Positions 36,570 through 48,344 of a stretch of 64,000 bases of DNA are shown here, piece by piece. Every line of letters begins with the position of its first letter. The stretch's first letter is position 1. The DNA comes from an uncultured Mycoplasmataceae bacterium (GTDB lineage Bacteria; Bacillota_I; Bacilli_A; Mycoplasmatales; Hepatoplasmataceae). Where the stretch lies: positions 42,753 to 106,752 of the forward strand of contig CAMZNG010000006.1 of assembly GCA_947313745.1 (NCBI GenBank), given 5' to 3'. Under the pieces are notes generated by a model. It had not been told where the DNA came from. It saw nothing but the letters and a program-made list of their open reading frames with translations, and did no database searches. A program made the position numbers and the translations under genes.

Positions 36570-37238
36570 ATGAAATTAAACATAAATGAATATATCGATC
36601 ATACTCTTTTAAAAAGAGATGCAGTCTCTGCAGATCTTGATAAAATAATTGAAGAAGCAATTAAACATGAATTCAAAACAATATGCATTCACCCAATTTG
36701 AATAGAATATTCAAAACCAAAATTAAAGGATACTAATGTTAAAATAACAACCGTTCTTGGATTTCCTTATGGAACACAAACTACTGAATCAAAAGTATTT
36801 GAAGCAAAAGATGCAATTAAGAAGGGTGCAGATGAACTTGATTTTGTTTCTGCGGTTTCTAAGATTCATGAAAAAGATGATAAATACTTAGTAAATGAGT
36901 TAAAACTTATTAGAAAATCTACAAAAGGAAAAATAATTAAATTAATTTTAGAAACAGGACTTTTAACAAAAGATGAAATAAAATATATTTCTAAACTTGC
37001 TGTAGATGCAAATTGAGATTTTATAAAAACATCAACTGGAATTGGAACAACTGGTGCAAAAATTGAAGATGTTAAAATAATGAAAGAAATTGCTGGAAAT
37101 AAAGTTCAAATTAAAGCATCTGGTGGTGTTAGATCATATGATGAAGCTGTTAAAATGATCAAAGCTGGAGCAACTAGAATTGGAACTTCAAATGGTGTTG
37201 ATATTATTGAAGGAAGAATTTCAAAATCAGATTACTAA
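36570..37238 (+). CDS. deoC: Deoxyribose-phosphate aldolase
   Basis: A 222-residue class I aldolase splitting deoxyribose-5-phosphate into glyceraldehyde-3-phosphate and acetaldehyde, feeding deoxynucleosides into glycolysis. '[11 protein letters not shown]', '[13 protein letters not shown]'-type core, 'ADELDFV', the Schiff-base lysine in '[13 protein letters not shown]', and '[17 protein letters not shown]'. Two TGA-coded Trp. SD AGGAG lies 6 nt before the ATG. It stands alone, without the usual deoA/deoD/deoB neighbours here. Confidence 0.95.
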
Positions 37239-37256
37239 TTATTTAAAAAGTATTAA

Positions 37257-37280
37257 AACAAAGGGACATCCATTGTTTTC
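37257..37280 (+). terminator. Weak terminator after deoC
   Basis: AACAA-A-GG (37257-37264) with CC-A-TTGTT (37270-37277), one A:A mismatch, loop GACAT, then a short T-run. Confidence 0.5.
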
Positions 37281-37313
37281 TTTATTCTAAATTCAAGTTT
37301 TTTTTCTTTATGT

Positions 37314-37319
37314 TATAAT
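37314..37319 (+). promoter_or_regulatory. -10 box of the permease gene (leaderless, GTG start)
   Basis: TATAAT 8 nt before the GTG at 37328; no SD. Confidence 0.55.
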
Positions 37320-37327
37320 AACACTAA

Positions 37328-39046
37328 GTGAAAAATAATGTAAATCAAGAAAAAAAACAATATGGGATTCTATCGATGATTTCTATAATTGTTGGAACTG
37401 TTATAGGTTCTGGAATCTTTGTTAAAAATCAATCCTTAATGAGAGGAACAGATTCATCTTTATTATGTATTATTGGATGAATTATTGCAGGCTTAGTTGT
37501 TTTAAGCATGATGCTTGCATTTGTGGAAATTTCATCAATGTCTAAAATAAAAGGTGAGCAAGGAACATTTAAAAATTGATCTAACTACTTATTAGGACCA
37601 AAGACATCTATTTTTATTGGTGGGTATTTTACATTTGTTTATTTTCCATTGGTGTTAGGTTCTGAAACAATATTTGCAACACAAGAAATTTTTGGATTAA
37701 ATAAAGATATTGATTGATTTGTTTTGTGAATCGGAATAACTTTATTTAGTGTTGTAATAATATCAATTGCATTTTTAATTAATACAAGATGAAAAAAACC
37801 TGGTCAAGTAATTAGTGCTTCAGGAATATTTGTAAAATTGATACCGTTATTTTCCGTAATATCAATAGGTTTTTTAGTTGTTGTTGGTATATCTATAAGC
37901 GATATTGATATTAATCATGTTTTTGACCCGAATGATCCTATAAATAAAGGTATAAACAATGGTTTCAATTTTGGGAGTTTTGGAAATATTTTAATTATAT
38001 TACCAGGTATATTGTTTGCATTCGATGGATTTTTATATGCAAATTCTATGTCTAATGAGACCAAGAAAAAAAACACATTTAAAAATGCAATAATAATTTC
38101 TATGGTTTTAATAACTCTTATTTATATATTGTTTTCATTAACTTCATATATGATTGCTGATGTTGAACATGATTCTGATGGGAATATTATTTATGATAAT
38201 TTTGGAATTACCGAAATATTAAAAAGGGTTTTTGGAAAAGTTATTGGAACAATAATGACAGTATTAATATTTATATCAATAATTGTTGTTGCTTTTAACT
38301 ATGTAACAATAAGTATGTGAGCAATGGCAGATTTTTCAGAAACAGATAATTTAAAGGATGTTAACGGTACTTTTATAAAAAGGAATAAATGTGGAAACCC
38401 TGAAAAAGCAGGAATGAGAATGTTTGTTTTTGCCTTGATATCTATTTTTGTTTTTAGGATAGGAGATTTAATTTTATTGCTAAGTATTGTTTTTGGGAAA
38501 GGTGGTACAAATAATATTTCATTATATTCAGCTTCAATAACTTCATATGGATCAGATTTATATACCGCAACAAACTTTGCGCTTTATGCACTAATAATTA
38601 TAGGTGCATTAAAAAATAGATTAACAAAGGATTATGAAGTAGAAAAAGTAAGGGGATTTTGATTTTTTTCTATTTTATCATCGTTAGTTATGGTTTTTGT
38701 CGTTGGATATATGATGTATGATATTATTGACGCGATTGTTGAACCGTTTTTTACATCAAGTGGAATTGGTGAATCATTCATTGTATCAATTAATAAAATT
38801 GTATTTTTAATCATATACATTGGAATGATTGTATGGATATTCCTCTTTTTATCAAAAGATAAAAAAGAATTAACTAAAGATGAAAAAGAATATAAGGATT
38901 TAATTAAATTTGCATATCTAAATCATGTTCCGTTTGATGAATATTCTGATTATGCTATCAAAGGAAATAGTAAAAAAATCAAAGAAGCAAATAAGAAGAT
39001 AGAAAATTATAAAAATACAAACAGTACAAGCAATGTAAAAAAATAA
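37328..39046 (+). CDS. APC-family amino-acid permease
   Basis: A 572-residue transporter with about 12 membrane helices. The N-terminus carries the APC signature 'SMISIIVGTVIGSGIFVKN' (first helix, broken by GSGIF). 'KGEQGTFKNWSNYLLG' and 'FDGFLYANSMSNETKKKNTFKNAI' match the loop regions of the amino acid-polyamine-organocation family (SteT/LAT-like). About 12 TGA-coded Trp. GTG 37328 is the natural start. The C-terminus is a charged cytosolic tail. Substrate unknown. Mollicutes depend on amino-acid import, so an exchanger is plausible. Confidence 0.88.
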
Positions 39047-39131
39047 GATAAATAATTTTATCTTAAATACAAAATTATTTAATATATAATATATTATGTA
39101 AAAAACAAAAGTCAAAAGAAGGGTATAAAAA

Positions 39132-40085
39132 ATGAAAAAAACTAGTAATAAAATTGTTTTGGTTGGTTCCGGAGCTGTTGGAACATCATTCCTTTATTCA
39201 TCAATTTCACAAGGGATTGCAGAGGAATATGGAATCATTGATTTAAATAATGATATTTCAAAAGGAAATGAATTAGATCTTGAAGATTCTTTTCCATCAA
39301 TACAAAACAATGCAATTGTAAAATCTGGGGGATATGAATTAGTTTCTGATGCAGATATTGTAGTGATTACTGCAGGGAGACCACAAAAACCAGGAGAAAC
39401 AAGATTAGAGATGGTTTCAGATAATGCAAAAATAATGAAGTCAATTGCAAAGGAAATTAAATCAAACGGATTTAAAGGAGTTACAATTATTGCTTCAAAT
39501 CCAGTTGATGTAATGACAACTGTTTATCAAGAAGTAACAAAATTTGATGCAAAGAAAGTTATTTCTTCTTCATGTAGTTTAGATACCGCAAGATTGAGAA
39601 TGGAACTTTCTAAGGCATTTGATGTATCTCCATCAGAATTTTCAGCATTTGTTCTTGGAGAACATGGTGATTCTTCAGTTTCGACATTAGAGTTTGCCTC
39701 TATTAAAGGAATTCCTTTATCTAGTTATTATAAAGATAAAGGATTAACACCTAAAAAATTAGAAGAATTACATGAGAGAGTATGAAAAAAAGCATATGAA
39801 ATTATTGATAGAAAAAGAGCAACATTTTATGGTGTTGGTTCAGCATTAGCTGATATTTCAAAATCAATTTTAAGAGATGAAAAAAGAGTATTTGCTACAG
39901 GTGCATTACTTTCTGGTGAATATGGTCAAAAAGGAGTTTATGCAGGAATTCCATCTGTTCTTGGAAAAGAAGGTATTATTACAACATATGAATTTCCACT
40001 TTCAAAAAAAGAAAAAGCACAATTTATAAAGTCTGTTTCAACACTTAAAACAGCAACAAAAAAAGCTTTGGATGCAATAAAATAA
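39132..40085 (+). CDS. ldh: L-lactate dehydrogenase
   Basis: A 317-residue NAD-dependent LDH regenerating NAD+ at the end of glycolysis. Rossmann start 'KIVLVGSGAVGTSFLY', mobile loop 'AGRPQKPGETRLEMV' (Gln at the specificity position, favouring pyruvate over oxaloacetate), 'ASNPVDVMT', 'SLDTARLRMELS' and the catalytic His in 'VLGEHGDSSV'. One TGA-coded Trp at 39783. SD AAGAAGGG before the ATG. Monocistronic with its own terminator. Confidence 0.95.
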
Positions 40086-40098
40086 TTAAAAAAACCAT

Positions 40099-40132
40099 AA
40101 AACAAGTTTTTTATTTGAGGCTTGTTTTTTTT
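40099..40132 (+). terminator. Terminator after ldh
   Basis: AAAACAAG (40099-40106) pairs with CTTGTTTT (40121-40128), 14-nt loop, T-run continuing to 40132. Confidence 0.75.
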
Positions 40133-40134
40133 GT

Positions 40135-40140
40135 TATAAT
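40135..40140 (+). promoter_or_regulatory. -10 box of comN-like/secDF operon
   Basis: TATAAT 12 nt before the ATG at 40153; no SD. Confidence 0.5.
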
Positions 40141-40152
40141 TTTTAAGTAATT

Positions 40153-40377
40153 ATGTATAAATCAATATTAGATGAAGCGATAAATTTAAAAATGAAAGAG
40201 TTTGAGAATAGAAAAATTAATATTCAATACTCAAATATTAAACAATTTTTAAGAGAAGTTTATTTTAGAAATCAATTAGTAACAAGAGAGAAGTTGATAA
40301 ACTTTGTTTATGAAGATAATATTGAAGACATTGTTTCTTTTTTAATGTCTGATGCAGTAATTAACCCAAAATTTTAA
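40153..40377 (+). CDS. ComN-like post-transcriptional regulator (tentative)
   Basis: A 74-residue all-helical protein. Length, the 'YSNIKQFLREVYFR' and 'LINFVYEDNIEDIVSFLMSDAVI' pattern, and position directly before secDF resemble the Firmicute ComN (YrzD) family, encoded near secDF in Bacillus. The stop is 2 nt before the secDF ATG, so the two are co-expressed. Identification rests on context and a by-eye match only. Confidence 0.55.
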   Translation: MYKSILDEAINLKMKEFENRKINIQYSNIKQFLREVYFRNQLVTREKLINFVYEDNIEDIVSFLMSDAVINPKF

Positions 40378-40379
40378 AT

Positions 40380-43136
40380 ATGAAAAAAATAAAAACAAAT
40401 CAAAATATTGGAAAAATATCATCATTTATATTGACGGGTATTTTATTTATTGGTATTTTAATTGGTACTATTTTTGGATTGAAAAGTGCAATCCAAAATA
40501 AAGGGGAAATTGATAAAAATTATAATCAAAAAGTGACTTTGCAAACTAGTGTTGAAATAAAAAATAGTGATAAAAACATAAATGATGCAGCATCTTCTTT
40601 ATTTCAAACACTAAAGTATTTAGGGTTTGAAAACTCAGAAATAAAATCCTTTGGGAATGAGACTCTGCAAATAACAATTCCTATTTCTTCTTTTGTTAAA
40701 GATGGAAAACCTTCAACTGATGAGATATATAAAACAAGTAGTAATATTCAATATGTTAATGAAATAGAGGTTTTAGAGGTATCGTTATTTTTTAATGGTA
40801 TTTTAGATTTTAGAACAACAGATGGAGTTCCAATCTTTATTAAAGATGAAAAAGGACAAACTATTTTTAATGAAGATGGAGTTAAGCCAGTTGATCCTCC
40901 TAATAAAGTAAATTTTAATGATTCTGAACCATTAATAGAAATGTTTGGAAGCGCAAGTCTAAAACACTCTAGTGGGTCTCCATTTATTAGATTAAACTTT
41001 AAAGATGCAAGTCCATCAATAATAACAGAATATGAAATTGCATTTGATGATTGAGCTTCATATGTTGAAGGTGGTCAATCTCTTGATTATGCAGTATGAT
41101 TTGATTATGATAAATTAGAAACAATTGCTAAAAAAATCGATTCAGAATATGATCCAGAAACTGGTCTATATAATTCATATATATCAGATGGGATAACAGG
41201 TAATGAAGTATGGATAAAACCATTTTTTGTCACAGAAGGAACTGACGCACCAAAATCTAAATTTGAAAGCTTTGTAAACCTAAGAAATGGTCAAGGTTCT
41301 AGTTGAATTAATGAAAAATCAGGAACATATTTTGTTAATAAAATAAATAATTCAGGAAATTATAAATTTTCAAATATAAAAGTATCTTTAAATCTTAAAC
41401 ATTCAAAAGGAATTATATTAATAGTTATGTTTGCAGTATTCATTCTTTTAATTGTTGTACTAATATTTTTATTTTCATGATACTTTGGTTTATTAGGTTT
41501 TGTTGCAAGTTCATTAATTATGTTGATTGGTCTATTTAGTGTGTTGATTTATTCATCGATTGGTTTGGTTATAACTGGTTTCGGAATTTCATCTTTAATA
41601 ATATCTCTTTTAATAATTTCATTAATTACTTTTGTTATTTTATCAATATATAAAAAAAATAAAGATAAATCTACAAGTGAAGTAGAGAAATTTAAAACTA
41701 ACTTTAGAGATGCAAATAGTATGTTATTTCTTCCATTAACAATATTCACTTTAGGTTTATTTTTAAGTGGAACTCTACTTTCGCCAATTATTACAGTATC
41801 AATATATTTAATTGTTTTATTTGCAATTATTGGTTACCTTATAATGATTATAATTTTATTCCCGTTAATATTATTGATAGATTTATTTATAAATTTTAGT
41901 ATTGAAGAGAACGTTGGTAAATGAAATATATCTACTGGTGTGAATAAATTTAAAGATAAAAATGATACATCTTTAGACGAAGAAAATTCAAAAACACTTT
42001 CAAATTCATCATTATCATTTTCAATTGCAGGGATAATATCAATTGTTTTATCATTGTTTGTTGGTGGTTTATTATTTACATTTTTTGGAACTCCTGTAAA
42101 TGTAGCTGGAAAAACAAATACTAATTATAGATATCAAATAGAGTTAATTGAAAAACCAATAAATTCAATAATAAACGACCCTAATGACACAAAAACAATC
42201 TCGTTTTTAGAAGAGTCATATAATAATGATGTTGAAAAAATTGGTGATGTAAAAAAAGTATTTAATAGTAATGGTGTTAAAGTGAGATCTATTGATGTTG
42301 ATAGAATGGATGAAATAAGATTGAATGACAAAGATAAAGGTCCTGATATTAAGCTTGAAGCTACATATGGATATACAGTTTATTCAAACAAATCAATTGA
42401 TTCAAAAAAACTTAAAAATATAAATGAGGGATTATCTAATATTAAGGTAAAAACAACAGACAATTACGATGCAAAAGAATCAGGTTTTATATTATCTGAA
42501 ACTTCTTCATCGTTGACGAATTTCAATGGAAAAAAAGCAATGAAATCAATTAATTATAGTCAAAATAAAGAAACTATTAATTCTATTTATGCAGTTTTAA
42601 TCCTTATATTATTTTCAACAATAACATTTTTATTATTGTTTGGATGAGGGGTAGGATCAACATATCTAATTACATCTGTTGCTGAGTTATCTTTAATTAC
42701 TTTTCCTATATTTGTTTTATTTTTACCATACAATATAATAGTTTGATTTTCAATTATAACATCAGTATTGTTATCATCAGTTATGAAATCTTATGTCTCA
42801 AGAAGTGTGAGGAAATCAGATTTAAGTGATAAAGTTTGATTTAAACATTCAAGAAAAGTGATTCCTATTATCATAGTATGATTATCAATATTCTTAGGAA
42901 TCGAAATATTATTAGCATTTGCATATGGATTTATATTTTTGTTATCATCATTTGTTATAACAATATGATCAATGGTTATTTTATCTTTCTCTCAATATTT
43001 TGTATTTCCATTTTATTCAAGAAAACTAGATGGGTACAGAAAGAAACTGAAAGACAATAAAAAGAATGATGATGTTACTCGTTCAAAAAATAAGGATATT
43101 ATTTCTGAAGAGTATATCAAAGGGATAAATATGTAA
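40380..43136 (+). CDS. secDF: Protein translocase subunit SecDF (fused, divergent)
   Basis: A 918-residue membrane protein made of two similar halves. The SecD half has helix 1 (residues about 14-34), a 300-residue extracytoplasmic domain, then five helices ending near residue 505. The SecF half starts with 'SFSIAGIISIVLSLFVGGLLFTFFG' followed by an extracytoplasmic domain and four to five helices. The topology and fusion match SecDF, which uses ion gradients to pull secreted proteins out of SecYEG. Sequence motifs are weak, so the call depends mainly on architecture. Many TGA-coded Trp. hisS starts 2 nt after the stop. Confidence 0.82.
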
Positions 43137-43138
43137 TT

Positions 43139-44383
43139 ATGAATGCCAAAATTAAAGGTACAAAAGATTACTTTGGAATAAATGGGGAAAAAATAAATAT
43201 TGTATTTTCTATTCTTGAAGATATTGCAAAACAATATTCATATGGAAAAATAATTACGCCAACTTTGGAATATACAGACTTATTTTCTAGGGTGATTGGA
43301 AGTGAAACTGAAGTTGTAAATAAAGAAATGTACACTTTTTTGGATAAAAAAAATAGATCAATTTCTTTAAGGCCAGAGGGAACCGCAGCAACAGCAAGAG
43401 CAGCAATTGAAAACAAATTGATTGACAACAACAATAAACCATCATTTTACTATATTTCATCAATGTTTAGATATGAGAGACCACAAAAAGGAAGGCAAAG
43501 AGAATTCTTTCAGTTCGGAATTGAAAATTTTGGTAATGATAATGAATATGTTGATGTTGAAATAATTTTGATGGCAATAGATATATTGAAAAGATTGAAA
43601 GTTAAAAAATATGAATTACAAATTAATTCAATAGGAGATTCAAACTCTAGGAAAGAATACAATAAATCTTTAAGAAGATTTGTAGAAAATAAAATAGATC
43701 TATTTTCTGAATATGCAAAGGAAAAGATTAACTCAGGAAATTTATTAAGGATTTTTGATTCGAAGAAAGAAAGTGATTTAAAAATTTTGAATAACGCACC
43801 AAAAATAAAGGATTTTCTTTCAGAAAAATCAAAAAAAAGATTTGAAAGAATAAAAAAAATACTAGAATTAAATAATATTAATTATATTGAAAATAATTCA
43901 TTAGTTAGAGGATTGGATTATTATAATGATTTAGTATTTGAATTTGTTTCAACAGATATTGAAAAATTAGGATCTAAATCCACAATAATAGGTGGCGGAA
44001 GATATGATGAATTAGTCAATAAACTAGATAATTCAAAAAACATACCATCAGTAGGTTTTGCTCTTGGGGTTGAGAGATTGATGCTAGCTTCTAAGGATTA
44101 CCTAGAATCATTAAATTTTGGTAATTTAGATTATTATATTGCAACTACAAACGAAGAGTATAATTTATTAGGGTTATCAATTGCAACTAATTTAAGAAAC
44201 AAAGGTAACAACGTTTTAGTAGACTATGAAAATAAGAAATTATCAAAGAAAATTGAATTAGCAAGCAAATCATTAGCAAATAATTTAATAATCATAGGTG
44301 AAGAATCAAAAGATGGAATAATATCAATAAAAGATTTGAAAAGTGGAAAACAAAAACAAATAAATATCAAGGAGATACAATAA
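43139..44383 (+). CDS. hisS: Histidine-tRNA ligase
   Basis: A 414-residue class II synthetase. 'KGTKDYFG' near the start, 'LRPEGTAATARA' (motif 1 region), 'YYISSMFRYERPQKGRQREFFQFGIENFG' (motif 2), the HisA motif 'LVRGLDYYNDLVFEF' and 'GGGRYDELV', then 'SVGFALGVERLML' (motif 3) and the anticodon domain. No internal TGA. The TAA overlaps the next ATG by 1 base. hisS and aspS are separated only by a small gene; hisS-aspS is a common Firmicute pair. Confidence 0.96.
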   Translation: MNAKIKGTKDYFGINGEKINIVFSILEDIAKQYSYGKIITPTLEYTDLFSRVIGSETEVVNKEMYTFLDKKNRSISLRPEGTAATARAAIENKLIDNNNKPSFYYISSMFRYERPQKGRQREFFQFGIENFGNDNEYVDVEIILMAIDILKRLKVKKYELQINSIGDSNSRKEYNKSLRRFVENKIDLFSEYAKEKINSGNLLRIFDSKKESDLKILNNAPKIKDFLSEKSKKRFERIKKILELNNINYIENNSLVRGLDYYNDLVFEFVSTDIEKLGSKSTIIGGGRYDELVNKLDNSKNIPSVGFALGVERLMLASKDYLESLNFGNLDYYIATTNEEYNLLGLSIATNLRNKGNNVLVDYENKKLSKKIELASKSLANNLIIIGEESKDGIISIKDLKSGKQKQINIKEIQ

Positions 44384-44760
44384 TGAAAATAAATAGAATA
44401 ATAGGAAAAAATTCATTAATATTAGTTGCTCAAGGAAAAAGTCAATTAGCAGCACAAATATTCAATTACGACCAAATTAGAGAGATTAGAATGGATTTAG
44501 AAGATTTAGAAGTAAAAATTCTTTTATCATGTGATGAATCTTATCATAGAGTATATAAAATAAAAATTAATGATAAAATAACATTAGACGAAGCAAAGAA
44601 AAGTGTTTTTGCTTTTTATAACAATTTATTAAATGCTTCAATGAAACTATCGAAGGAAGAAATAGAAAACCTAAAAAAACAAAAGGAAAAAACAATCTTG
44701 GAAATAAATAAAGAAATAGAAAAAAATAAATCTAAAAACAATAATAAAACCAAGAAATAA
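44383..44760 (+). CDS. Small hypothetical protein between hisS and aspS
   Basis: A 125-residue soluble protein not recognised. The first 75 residues are mixed alpha/beta ('IRMDLEDLEVKILLSCDESYHRVYKIKI'), and the last 40 form a Lys/Glu-rich helix ending in a poly-Lys/Asn tail. Start ATG 44383 overlaps the hisS stop, and aspS begins 9 nt after its stop, so it is certainly co-transcribed with the two synthetases. No TGA codons. Function unknown. Confidence 0.75.
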   Translation: MKINRIIGKNSLILVAQGKSQLAAQIFNYDQIREIRMDLEDLEVKILLSCDESYHRVYKIKINDKITLDEAKKSVFAFYNNLLNASMKLSKEEIENLKKQKEKTILEINKEIEKNKSKNNNKTKK

Positions 44761-44769
44761 AAAAAGAAA

Positions 44770-46482
44770 ATGGACAATAACTTTAAGTTAAATAAAAATA
44801 ACATAGGAAATACAGTAGAACTAAAAGGATGAGTAAAAAAATCAAGAAGACTTGGAGAGCTTGTTTTTTTTGATTTGAGAAAAGAAGAAGAAGTTGTTCA
44901 AGTTGTTGTTGATTCAAAATCAAAATTTTATGAAATTGCAAAAAAACTTAGAAGCGAGTATGTTGTTTCTTTAAAAGGTAAAGTTGTAAAAAGAAAAGAA
45001 AAGAACAATAATATACCTTCAGGAGAAATAGAAATTATTTTAAGTGATCTTGTAATTATTAATGAATCATTACAAACTCCATTGATTATTTTAGATGAAA
45101 CTGATGCATTAGAACAAAAAAGAATGGAGTATAGATATCTTGATTTGAGAAGAAATTTAAATCAAAAAATGCTCAAGCAAAGATCTAATTTTAATAAGTT
45201 AATTAGAGAATACTTTTATTCAAACAACTTTATAGAAGTTGAAACTCCAATAATTACAAAACCAACTCCCGGGGGTGCAGGAGAATTTAAAATTATTTCA
45301 GAAAATCACAAAGGAAAATACTATTCATTGGTTCAGTCACCACAAATATATAAGCAACTATTAATGTATAGCGGTGTTTCAAAATATTTTCAAATTGCTA
45401 AATGTTTCAGAGATGAGGATTCAAGAGCTGATAGACAATTAGAATTTACACAACTTGATTGTGAATTATCTTTCACTAATCAAGAAGAGATTATAGATTT
45501 AACAAATAATTTAATTAATAAAATTATTAAAAACTTTGGTTATGAAGAAATAAATAAATTCATCAAAATAAAATATATTGATGCAATAAATAATTATGGA
45601 ACAGATAAACCAGATTTAAGATTTGGTAATGAAATTTACGATTTGACAAATATCTTAAAAGAAACGCCAATAAAATTTATTTCTGATTCAATTTTAAATA
45701 ATAAAAAAGTAAAAGGAATTTTTTTCGAAGGAAATCTTTCTAATTCTGAAATAAAAAAAATTGATGAAACTATAAAATCACAAGGATCCTCAGGATTATC
45801 ATGAATAAAAATTAATAATAACGAGATTTCCGGGAGTCTTAAGTTGCTTTCTAATAAAAACATTGATAATATAAAGAGTGAAATGAATATTAAAAATAAT
45901 GGAACAATATTCTTTATTATTGATGAAAATTTAAATTCTTTAGAATATGCAGGAAGAGTAAGACTACTTGTTGCTGAGAAATTAAATTTAATTGATGAGA
46001 ACAAGCTTTCATTTTTATGGGTAATTGATTTTCCTATGTTTGAAAAAACAGATGAAGGAAAAATAGATTCTCTTCACAACCCATTTACTTCAGTAAAGGA
46101 AGAACATTTAAAGGAATTTAAAGAAATACTACCTAGTGATGAAAACAATGTGTTAAAACTACTATCAAACTCTTATGACATTGTTTTAAATGGAACAGAG
46201 ATTGGAGGGGGATCAATCAGATTTTCAAACAGCGAAAACCAAAGAAAATCATTTGAAATAATAGGGATGTCAAAGAAAGTAATCGATGAAAATTTTGGTT
46301 GGTTGTTAGAGGCTCAAAATTATGGGGTACCAACACATGGAGGGATTGCTCTTGGATTAGATAGAATTCTCTCAATTCTTCTTAAAAAGAATTCGATTAG
46401 AGATGTTATTGCATTCCCTAAATCATCAAATGGATTAGATGATATGATGAAAGCCCCAATAAAATTAAAGGAAGTAAAATAA
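44770..46482 (+). CDS. aspS: Aspartate-tRNA ligase
   Basis: A 570-residue class IIb synthetase. It has an N-terminal OB fold ('[35 protein letters not shown]'), 'EYRYLDLRR', 'FYSNNFIEVETPIITKPTPGGAGEF', motif 2 'YFQIAKCFRDEDSRADRQLEFTQLD', the bacterial GAD insertion domain (about residues 285-410), and motif 3 'HGGIALGLDRILSILL'. TGA at 44830 and 45802 are Trp. Ends 1 nt before the patatin gene. Confidence 0.96.
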
Positions 46483-46483
46483 A

Positions 46484-47443
46484 ATGAAGAATAAAGAAAA
46501 GAAAAAATACAGAATATTATCATTTGATGGAGGAGGAATGAGAGGTGTTTTCATTTCTTATGCCTTGATGAAACTGCAAGAAGAATATGATATAAACATC
46601 ATAGATCATTTTGATATGATTATTGGAACCTCTTCCGGTTCATTAATTTCTTCAAATTTATTACTTGGCGAAACAGGTAAAGGAATTTATGAAGAATATT
46701 TTGGAGATAGAAACATTTTCTTTAGCAAAAAGAAAAAAATACAAGATTTAATTAAATCAACCTTTTTTTCACAATATGAATCAACAATATTAGAAGAAGA
46801 GATAACAAAAAAATTTGGTAAAATGACAATGGAAGATTTATATTTAAAATCTAATGAAAAAGATTTTGCTTTTTGCAGTTCTAATTTTACAATGTCAAAA
46901 CCATTAATATATGCTTCAAAAGGGTTTGAAAAAATAGATTCTGTTAAAGTAAATAGTAGTGTTTTTGAGGCACTAAGAAGTTCTGTTGCTGCTCCATTAT
47001 TTTTTGATCCGTTCATCGATGAAGAAAATGGTGATATATTGATTGATGGAGGTTTATGAGCAAATAATCCTTCAATGGTAGGGGTAAACTTAGCAATTAG
47101 TAAGTATAAAATAAATATTCAAGACATTGAAGTTTTATCTTTTGGACAAGTTTATACAAATAAAAAAATCGAATTACCAACAACAATCAATCTTGTTAAG
47201 AAGCCATACAAAAATCAATTATCATTATTATTTCTATCAATTTTATCAATCAATCAAAATCAACAAACCATTAGTGCAAAAAATTTATTAGGAAATAATA
47301 TTTTTAGATATTCTCCAAAAGAATGTCATGATGATACAGGTATTAATTTTGTTTCGGATAGATTTATTCAATATTCAAAAGAATATTGAGAAGATAACAA
47401 AGAGAAGTTAGTTGAATTTATAAAAAGAGATAAGAATTTATAA
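46484..47443 (+). CDS. Patatin-like phospholipase
   Basis: A 319-residue lipid acyl hydrolase. The oxyanion loop 'FDGGGMRG' is at residues 14-21, the nucleophile Ser50 in 'GTSSG', and the Asp of the dyad at 188 in 'DGGLWANNP'. No signal peptide or lipobox is visible, so it is probably cytosolic. It would release fatty acids from phospholipids, either for host-lipid recycling or membrane remodelling; which one cannot be judged. TGA at 47057 and 47387 are Trp. Directly follows aspS and probably shares its transcript. Confidence 0.9.
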
Positions 47444-47461
47444 ATATCATTTATATAAAGG

Positions 47462-47467
47462 TATAAT
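47462..47467 (+). promoter_or_regulatory. -10 box of the 47477 gene (leaderless type)
   Basis: TATAAT 9 nt before the ATG at 47477; no SD. Confidence 0.6.
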
Positions 47468-47476
47468 TATTTTATT

Positions 47477-48010
47477 ATGTTAGAAATTGTAAAAGGAAAT
47501 ATTCATATTTTATCTTCAAATAGCTCAATGCCTGATTGAGCATACTACTTAACTTTATTTTTGTTTTTTTCAATGATAATTGGTTTTGTTATTTGATCAT
47601 GAATGTTTGCAAAATGATTAACTGCAGGTCCAAAAATAAAATCAAGGTGAAAAAAAATAAAAAATAAATTCAAAATAAAAAAGAGAGAAAAAGGAATCAT
47701 TATTGAAAATGGTGAAGTATTAATCGAAGAACAATACTTAGAAAAAATAAATAAAAAAATAGAAGAAGCAAAAAATCCACAAGAACTTTTAGAATTACAA
47801 CATGAAAAAGAAAATCTTGAGAAATCAGCGAAACTTGAAAAGAAAAGAATAAAAGACATCGAAGAAGAAAAACTGAAGAAAATTCATGATAAGGAAGAAA
47901 AAAATAGAATAAAAAATGAATCAAAAGAGATTTCAAAAAAATTAAAAGAAAAAGAAAAACTAAAGAAACAAGAAGAAAAATTAAAGAAACAAGAAAAGGA
48001 GAAGAAATAA
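47477..48010 (+). CDS. Membrane-anchored coiled-coil protein
   Basis: A 177-residue protein with a short outside segment, one strong membrane helix (residues about 22-48, carrying three TGA-coded Trp) and a long Lys/Glu-rich cytosolic coiled coil (about 75-177, with KKQEEKLKKQEKE-type heptads). It resembles FtsL/EzrA-like or scaffold proteins only in general design. It is followed 1 nt later by yneF, another small one-helix protein, and then parE. Unknown function. Confidence 0.72.
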
Positions 48011-48011
48011 C

Positions 48012-48314
48012 ATGAATCAATTATTAATTACTACAAATCAAATACTAAATACATCTTCAGACGGATCGCTTGGTGCTGGGGATATAGCAGCAATTGTTCT
48101 TGGGTGCTTAATACCAATAATAATTTTTTTAACTTTCTATATAACTAGAAAATTAATTGAAAAACAACTAAAAGAAAACCCTCCAATTACAGAAGCGCAA
48201 ATTAGAGCTATGTTTATGTCAATGGGGAGAAAACCATCTGAATCACAAATAAGAAGTACTATGAACTCAATGAAGAATGCAAAAGGTGGAAATCAATACA
48301 AAAAGCGTAAGTAA
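48012..48314 (+). CDS. yneF: YneF family (UPF0154) membrane protein
   Basis: A 100-residue protein with one membrane helix (about residues 25-45) followed by the diagnostic tail 'ENPPITEAQIRAMFMSMGRKPSESQIRSTMNSM'. This matches the NPPI...MGxKPSxxxI pattern of YneF. Conserved in Firmicutes and mollicutes, role unknown. SD AAGGAGAAG overlaps the end of the previous gene. Confidence 0.88.
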   Translation: MNQLLITTNQILNTSSDGSLGAGDIAAIVLGCLIPIIIFLTFYITRKLIEKQLKENPPITEAQIRAMFMSMGRKPSESQIRSTMNSMKNAKGGNQYKKRK

Positions 48315-48344
48315 ATTATTTCTTAGAAAGAAAATCTTAATACA

